Positions 63,301 to 64,000 of a stretch of DNA of 64,000 nucleotides are shown here, one piece after another; positions within the stretch are counted from its first letter, which is position 1; every line of letters begins with the position of its first letter. The DNA is from Mimachlamys varia. Lineage: Eukaryota > Mollusca > Bivalvia > Pectinida > Pectinidae. The translations under genes were made by a program, and so were the position numbers. The stretch covers positions 5,766,001-5,830,000 of the forward strand of contig OX392529.1 in NCBI GenBank assembly GCA_947623455.1, written 5' to 3'. Below the pieces are notes generated by a model. The model worked only from the letters and a program-made list of their open reading frames with translations. It made no database searches and was not told the DNA's origin.

Positions 63301-63592
63301 CGGTGGTATACATTATCGATGGATAATACAATAACAAATTCATATCAAGGAGGACAATACATATACATTGTAAATATGTTTCTCTATACATACGACACCC
63401 GCTGGTCGGTATTTCATGGCTGTAGTATCCGTAGTGGTCACTTGTATACCTGTCTGTTGTAGGTCACTCGCTGGTCAGTGTCCAATGTCTGCGGACATCC
63501 ACTAATGCTCATGTAGAGGATTTCCATTGTAACATCTACTCCCGGCCACAGGAGACGCTGAGAGACTGCAACAAAAATGACTGTCCGCCTCA
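33324..63592 (+). CDS. ADAMTS-type secreted metalloprotease, 20 exons, 3' end beyond the window
   Basis: Twenty exons join without a frame break into 845 codons plus two bases. Domains by residue: signal peptide 1-20; M12B propeptide 22-199, with furin-type sites RRRR at 173-176 and RRIKR ending at 199; reprolysin-type catalytic domain about 204-395, with zinc site HETGHMLGMGHD (H348, E349, H352, H358) and Met-turn NIMS (M372); disintegrin-like about 398-500; TSP1 about 510-565 with WSDWSADW and CSRTCGGG; Cys-rich to about 660 with CGICGG (655-660); spacer about 670-770; second TSP1 from about 789, still open at the edge. ADAMTS enzymes cleave extracellular-matrix proteins. All catalytic residues are present, so activity is expected. 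The orthology group is not resolved and no C-terminal PLAC or other domain is visible yet. Confidence 0.96.
34800..35050 (-). mobile_element. Hammerhead element, decayed copy
   Basis: In ADAMTS intron 1. On the minus strand the ribozyme region (about 34894-34938) reads CTGAAGT..GTCT..GGAC..GACA..CAGCTGTATGATGC. Two core positions are mutated, so cleavage is unlikely. Confidence 0.65.
35051..36864. other. ADAMTS intron 1, middle part
   Basis: Mostly AT-rich DNA without features apart from a retroelement 3' fragment at 35635-35785 (plus strand: TTCCGGAACACCTGGTCTTA and onward), matching the 3' region of the dispersed RT family. Confidence 0.5.
36865..37040 (+). mobile_element. RT-family 3' region fragment
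   Basis: GATGAAGCAGGAGACGCTTA and TTCCGGAACACCTGGTCTTA followed by TTTGGTTGACGCTTTGGTAT; the non-coding 3' segment shared by all copies of the family. Confidence 0.65.
37505..37880. repeat. Minisatellite, 20/21-bp unit, about 18 copies
   Basis: Unit TTAACAATAACAGCCCTGTA with frequent variants, within ADAMTS intron 1. Not related to a splice junction. Confidence 0.9.
38611..38930 (+). mobile_element. Hammerhead element, decayed copy
   Basis: Starts AGTCCCCGAGGTTTGCTGGA. Ribozyme region 38789-38833 reads GCATAA-CTGAAGA-GTAC..GGAC-GAAA-CAACTG-TA-TGATGC: core intact, but stem I, stem II and the stem III palindrome each carry a mismatch. Confidence 0.7.
38931..40269. other. ADAMTS intron 1, distal part
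   Basis: Nothing recognised. Confidence 0.5.
40270..40530. repeat. Two small arrays, 43-bp and 22-bp units
   Basis: Roughly four 43-bp units (GTTAATACACTAAAAATCAT type) are followed by five 22-bp units (GCTATACACCAAACATCATA type), ending about 85 bp upstream of exon 2. The short open frame here is repeat-derived. Confidence 0.85.
40614..40677 (+). CDS. ADAMTS exon 2: start of propeptide
   Basis: Acceptor TTTGCTTCAG, donor AAAG|GTAAGA. Encodes FHDGLPEDHLTHYFGTKERH. A short duplication of GTTGATATAACTAGGTA lies just after the donor. Confidence 0.85.
40918..41000. repeat. 21-bp unit, four copies
   Basis: GTTACCTCAAAGGCCATATTC type units in intron 2. Confidence 0.85.
41335..41835 (+). pseudogene. 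Decayed reverse-transcriptase retroelement fragment
   Basis: C-terminal coding end plus 3' region (TGGCGGGTGTCGTCGATGAA, then CTTCCAGAACACCTGG) in ADAMTS intron 2. A short opposite-strand piece of the same family lies at about 41080-41190. Confidence 0.7.
41956..42093 (+). CDS. ADAMTS exon 3: propeptide core
   Basis: Contains YEITSPTDV and later HLIAPG, the hallmark of M12B propeptides. Acceptor AATTTCAG, donor CCAG|GTAATT. Confidence 0.93.
42094..43087. other. ADAMTS intron 3
   Basis: The first 200 bp contain three imperfect repeats of TGACGTCATATATCGTC type (near 42110, 42150 and 42185). The rest is unassigned. Confidence 0.5.
43088..43227 (+). CDS. ADAMTS exon 4: propeptide, cysteine-containing part
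   Basis: Encodes HCYYHGYVANQNNSSVAVST followed by C, matching the conserved CxYxGxV...SxAAxSTC block of propeptides. Acceptor TGTACAG, donor CGTG|GTAAGT. Confidence 0.95.
43235..43990 (+). pseudogene. Best-preserved reverse-transcriptase retroelement 3' fragment
   Basis: In ADAMTS intron 4. Frames combine to YIDDVLSINNKK (the RT catalytic YxDD), DRTYPSEL, LTTKLYDKGDDFNFPIVN and YGVYMSQLIRYSR. An intact 96-codon stretch from 43514 ends near LCLIEKHSVSL. The shared 3' non-coding region follows. One or more frameshifts separate the parts. The order YIDD, YPSELE, LYDKRDDFNF, YGVYxSQLIRY is a familiar metazoan retroelement signature; I do not assign the clade. Confidence 0.8.
44179..44329 (+). 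CDS. ADAMTS exon 5: end of propeptide, furin site 1
   Basis: Encodes HGLIQLLDHDLVIQPV, then PHLVYRRRRS. RRRR is a proprotein-convertase site. Acceptor CATTTCAG, donor TCGG|GTAGGC. Confidence 0.93.
44462..44610 (+). CDS. ADAMTS exon 6: furin site 2, start of catalytic domain
   Basis: RRIKRTAGG followed by HYMELRIVMAPDATRYHG, the first strand and helix of the reprolysin fold. Donor ATT|GTAAGC. Confidence 0.93.
44611..45708. other. ADAMTS intron 6
   Basis: Contains an RT-family 3' fragment at about 45535-45640 (plus). Otherwise nothing recognised. Confidence 0.5.
45709..45917 (+). CDS. ADAMTS exon 7: catalytic domain
   Basis: Contains VVQVLLLQDDQPGL, NNFCFWHEK and DGALLIT, matching the ADAMTS protease core. 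Donor CCAA|GTAAGT, with a hammerhead element starting within about 10 bp. Confidence 0.93.
45925..46292 (+). mobile_element. Hammerhead element, copy at the exon 7 donor
   Basis: Begins CCCCGAGGTTTGCTG within about ten bases of the exon 7 donor. The ribozyme region 46071-46118 has CCGACGA (U4 changed), GTCC/GGAC, GAAA and CAGCTGTA intact; stem I is lost. The 3' half (ACAATGAATGGG..CAACAGGC) matches the 20888-21205 copy. Confidence 0.7.
46555..46698 (+). CDS. ADAMTS exon 8: catalytic domain, first half of the zinc site
   Basis: Ends LGLTIAHETGHM with the intron inside the ATG codon (AT|GTAAGT), directly after the HExxH motif. Confidence 0.95.
46720..46935 (-). pseudogene. Retroelement fragment, minus strand
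   Basis: GAATACCGAAGCGGTAACAA and TCTTCTGCTTCATCGACAAG are reverse complements of the family's 3' region, in ADAMTS intron 8. Confidence 0.65.
47178..47312 (+). CDS. ADAMTS exon 9: zinc site third histidine and Met-turn
   Basis: Completes LGMGHD and carries INIMSGTGANGHPSIKWSTC. Donor CTCAG|GTATGT; the 71-bp array begins at this donor. Confidence 0.95.
47313..50335. repeat. Minisatellite, 71-bp unit, about 42 copies, seeded at the exon 9 donor
   Basis: The unit begins GTCTGTATATCAGCCTTAAT and ends CCCTCCCTATCTCCTCAG. The first unit starts exactly at the exon 9 donor (FL codons CTCAG|GTATGTATATCAG), and each later unit repeats the CTCAG|GT junction behind a pyrimidine tract. The whole of intron 9's 5' half is this array. 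Confidence 0.96.
50355..50600 (+). mobile_element. Hammerhead element, decayed copy
   Basis: CACATTCACTGACGAGATC occurs twice, about 95 bp apart. The second is followed by GGACAAAACAGCCGTATGGT (about 50474-50520). The core GAAA is changed to AAAA and stem III is imperfect, so it is probably inactive. Confidence 0.6.
50736..51303. repeat. Minisatellite, 35-bp unit, about 16 copies
   Basis: Unit ACCTGTCAGGTCACTATAAC plus GGATACAGAAAGTTT. No resemblance to an exon of this gene is seen. Confidence 0.94.
51303..52918. repeat. Minisatellite, 61-bp unit, about 26 copies of the exon 10 acceptor junction
   Basis: Each unit has the intron end (TAATACTCACCTCACTTACAG) and the first 30 or so bases of exon 10 (CTCTCCTGACAGTAGCTGTC, then TGAGTGACCA), followed by CCCTTTATTTTA. 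The true exon is the last unit, where CCACC is replaced by the coding continuation CCAACCTCC. Read as exon, each decoy hits TAA after about 13 codons. Confidence 0.96.
52919..53084 (+). CDS. ADAMTS exon 10: end of protease and start of disintegrin-like domain
   Basis: Encodes SSCLSDQPPAW and GLVYSGDEQCRLAM. Acceptor TCACTTACAG, donor ACAGGG|GTAAGT. Frame requires the acceptor at 52918, the last of the tandem acceptors. Confidence 0.93.
53085..53670. repeat. Minisatellite, 46/47-bp unit, about 12 copies of the exon 10 donor junction
   Basis: Each unit repeats the exon 10 end (TGTGAGGGCACTTCATTAAC, then CACAGGAG or CACAGGGG) and its donor GTAAGTGGGCGAT. Two sub-types (CTTCATTAACCACAGG, CTTTATAACCACAAG) alternate. 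Confidence 0.95.
53671..54055. other. ADAMTS intron 10, distal part
   Basis: No recognisable feature between the donor array and the duplicated exon 11 acceptor. Confidence 0.5.
54061..54165. repeat. Two-copy duplication of the exon 11 acceptor
   Basis: GTTACAATGGTGTAGTTTTT, TGTTTAG and the exon start AATGAGTGTAAGATGC occur twice, about 58 bp apart; only the second leads into an open exon. Confidence 0.9.
54150..54260 (+). CDS. ADAMTS exon 11: disintegrin-like domain
   Basis: NECKMLVCYGP and GGPIRLDGTECGNRK match the C..LxC and DGTxCG..KWC pattern. Acceptor TTTGTTTAG is the second of two tandem copies. Confidence 0.92.
54482..54607. repeat. Three-copy duplication of the exon 12 acceptor, 48-bp unit
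   Basis: ATTATTTCAG ends at 54491, 54539 and 54587, each followed by a version of the exon start (TGGTGTATAGGTGGTCGATG). The third is the true exon. Confidence 0.92.
54588..54739 (+). CDS. ADAMTS exon 12: disintegrin end and TSP1-1
   Basis: WCIGGRCL completes the disintegrin-like part. GGWSDWSADWTPCSRTCGGG opens TSP1, with C-mannosylation (WxxW) and O-fucosylation (CSRTCG) motifs. The acceptor at 54587 is the third tandem copy. Confidence 0.95.
54740..55446. other. ADAMTS intron 12
   Basis: No recognisable features. Confidence 0.5.
55447..55510 (+). CDS. ADAMTS exon 13: TSP1-1 end
   Basis: EPRFGGRNCPGESTHAKLCN, the conserved tail of the central TSP1. Donor AAG|GTAAGT. Confidence 0.94.
55511..55959. 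other. ADAMTS intron 13, proximal
   Basis: No recognisable features before the retroelement fragment. Confidence 0.5.
55960..56245 (+). pseudogene. RT-family 3' fragment
   Basis: CGGGTGTCGTCGATGAAGCA, CTTGTACTTTTACAATGGTC and GGTGACGCTTCGGTATTCT mark the 3' region. A second short piece is at about 56320-56395. Confidence 0.65.
56403..56499 (+). CDS. ADAMTS exon 14: Cys-rich domain start
   Basis: NCPANTDSRAEQCAATNSFP, then GKTYHWLPYN. Acceptor TGATTTTAG, donor AATG|GTACGT. Confidence 0.93.
56699..56829 (+). CDS. ADAMTS exon 15: Cys-rich domain
   Basis: Contains NLCTMRCFDKYAN, YMDGTECK and CVGGQCK. Donor AAG|GTATGA. Confidence 0.93.
57110..57700 (-). pseudogene. Tc1/IS630-like transposase, C-terminal remnant
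   Basis: Minus-strand frames give SWYNSTWWRRC, LVVSYSDVRPS, RPILIDYNAN and further MGHVWLW, resembling the GGGSVMVWGG, VVPF, DDNA and HLWD blocks of this transposase class. Stops and shifts abound, so it is inactive. Intron 15 of the ADAMTS gene. Confidence 0.55.
57972..58778. repeat. Minisatellite, 33-bp unit, about 24 copies
   Basis: Unit GAGGAACAGACGGACATAAA plus TAACTAACACATG, very homogeneous. Because 33 is divisible by three it leaves a 268-codon minus-strand open frame with an 11-residue repeat, which I consider an artefact. Confidence 0.95.
58790..59110 (-). pseudogene. Tc1/IS630-like transposase, N-terminal remnant
   Basis: Minus strand reads QVDERSSSGRPRRRTTDRVV followed by RPLYRQARR. 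This is the linker after the helix-turn-helix of Tc1/IS630-like transposases. The preceding DNA matches the 17975 copy. The 33-bp array separates it from the C-terminal remnant. Confidence 0.65.
59452..59572 (+). CDS. ADAMTS exon 16: Cys-rich end
   Basis: KFGCDG, then DKCGICGGQSNTC and RGTYNQGQAK. The CGxCGG motif is diagnostic. Donor AAGG|GTGAGT is followed by a partial copy of the exon end. Confidence 0.95.
59549..59600. repeat. Short duplication across the exon 16 donor
   Basis: The exon end CTACAACCAGGGACAAGCTAA recurs immediately after the donor as GTACAACCAGGGACAGGTTAA. Confidence 0.85.
59640..60640 (-). pseudogene. Decayed reverse-transcriptase retroelement copy (long)
   Basis: Minus strand in ADAMTS intron 16. 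From the right end it reads EFLVDNIFVVLGGKIFQQTV, then GIPIGTNCTPLL (RT palm), a YIDD area near 60370, YDKRDDF-like and C-terminal parts, and the 3' region to 59640. Interrupted by stops. Confidence 0.75.
60931..61008 (+). CDS. ADAMTS exon 17: spacer domain start
   Basis: YVTVVSIPHGATGVVVTNAN, the usual spacer opening. Donor CTGA|GTAAGT, phase 1. The in-frame 24-bp array begins here. Confidence 0.92.
   Translation, partial: PMLRWCRFLMEPQVWLSPTPIPIVT
61009..62020 (+). repeat. Minisatellite, 24-bp unit, about 42 copies, seeded at the exon 17 donor and in frame
   Basis: Unit GTAAGTCACTGAACTGTGAC plus ATGA. It begins at the exon 17 donor, and the exon's frame runs through it without a stop to 61922, encoding an eight-residue repeat SKSLNCDM. 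About twenty units before a frame shift near 61908 keep ATGA|GTAAGT, the same phase-1 donor as the real one; others carry AATAAGT or ACTAAGT and lose the GT. Confidence 0.96.
62147..62301 (+). CDS. ADAMTS exon 18: spacer domain
   Basis: LLFSRGTSISLSGKYTSHGV, later RRSGPEKITIRGP; matches the spacer beta-sandwich. Acceptor ATCCACAG, donor CAG|GTACAC. Confidence 0.92.
62302..62647. other. ADAMTS intron 18
   Basis: No features beyond the splice sites. Confidence 0.6.
62648..62786 (+). CDS. ADAMTS exon 19: spacer end and TSP1-2 start
   Basis: QPQITYTYSTPTHTPYEGY, then TWKATQGPCSRTCGTG. Acceptor CTTACAG, donor ACAG|GTAAAT. Two and a half decayed copies of its end lie downstream. Confidence 0.93.
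62885..63035. repeat. Decayed copies of the exon 19 end, 53-bp unit, about 2.5 copies
   Basis: GGGCCACCCAGGGGCCGTGT and AGTAGGACGTGCGGCACA copy the last 40 bases of exon 19. The donor is replaced by TTGAATAAACAT. Confidence 0.92.
63036..63462. other. ADAMTS intron 19, distal
   Basis: AT-rich, with nothing recognised before the exon 20 acceptor. Confidence 0.5.
63463..63592 (+). CDS. ADAMTS exon 20: TSP1-2 end, last exon in window
   Basis: VQCLRTSTNAHVEDFHC, then ETLRDCNKNDCPP. Acceptor CTGTTGTAG, donor CTCA|GTATGT in phase 2, so at least one further exon follows outside. Confidence 0.92.
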
Positions 63593-63754
63593 GTATGTAT
63601 CCTCTATCATCAGACTTTCTCAGCCAAGTATGCTTGATAATATTAAACAATATTGACTTTTGATAAGGTTGATGCAATGATTTATCACCCCTGGAAAAGG
63701 AAATTTAAATGAAGCCGAAATATTTATTTTCTCTGCTGTCTTCTGGTATTTTTA

Positions 63755-64000
63755 TAAAAAGAGCAACATGAATATGGTCGCCATCTTTGTCTCATCGAGA
63801 AATATTCTGTATCTTTCAGTGATATAAAGATGGACGTTTTTGAGTATGCTCATTAGTGTGTTTACTTGTTGTGATTGACAATGATACTCGGTCTCATTTT
63901 GAGAACTTGATATCTACTTGGATGTGACAAAGATTTACATGGCGGGTGTCGTCGATGAAGCAGAAGACGCTTACTCTTCCGGAACACCTGGTCTTATTCT
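63755..64000 (+). pseudogene. RT-family fragment running off the right edge
   Basis: GGTCGCCATCTTTGTCTCAT, then ATGGCGGGTGTCGTCGATGA and TTCCGGAACACCTGGTCTTA; coding end plus 3' region. Confidence 0.7.

Overview
The window is eukaryotic, almost certainly from a marine mollusc and probably a bivalve. It has long introns with GT-AG boundaries, a tRNA-headed SINE, several dispersed repeats of a kind common in bivalve genomes, and very heavy minisatellite content. The species cannot be named from the sequence. No bacterial, CRISPR or plasmid features are present.

Layout. 1-1361 (minus): an uninterrupted 453-codon ORF running off the left edge, resembling an ORF1 of a non-LTR retrotransposon. Its upstream side is occupied by a 40-bp tandem array. 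3518-3755 (minus): a SINE with a perfect 16-bp target-site duplication. 4483-5935: a 47-bp array. 7476-16340: about 8.9 kb of AT-rich satellite with an 18-bp sub-unit and longer internal duplications. 16562-25944 (plus): a spliced gene for a small secreted protein with four EF-hands, reconstructed from four firm exons and one tentative last exon. 26-33 kb: intergenic, with decayed retroelement copies. 33324-63592 (plus): twenty consecutive exons of a secreted ADAMTS metalloprotease (845 codons visible). It covers signal peptide, propeptide, two furin-type sites, zinc protease, disintegrin-like, TSP1, Cys-rich, spacer and second TSP1, and continues beyond the right edge. Every exon junction keeps the reading frame.

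Mobile DNA. At least thirteen decayed pieces of one reverse-transcriptase retroelement family are scattered on both strands. Two remnants of a Tc1/IS630-like transposon are seen. Five copies of a dispersed element carry a hammerhead ribozyme; one copy (20975-21018) is intact in every core position.

Most interesting pattern. Many minisatellite arrays in the two genes are not random intronic repeats. They are tandem copies of the gene's own exon-intron junctions and lie directly against the exon they derive from. ADAMTS exon 10 is bracketed by about 26 copies of its acceptor side and about 12 copies of its donor side. Exon 9 is followed by about 42 units carrying AG|GT at the junction position. 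Exon 17 is followed by a 24-bp array that is in frame, open, and offers about twenty extra donors of identical phase, so alternative donor use would add multiples of eight residues. Smaller two- or three-copy junction duplications mark exons 11, 12, 16 and 19, and a weaker case follows exon 3 of the EF-hand gene. All exon structures come from reading splice signals and protein-family similarity; no transcript evidence was available.
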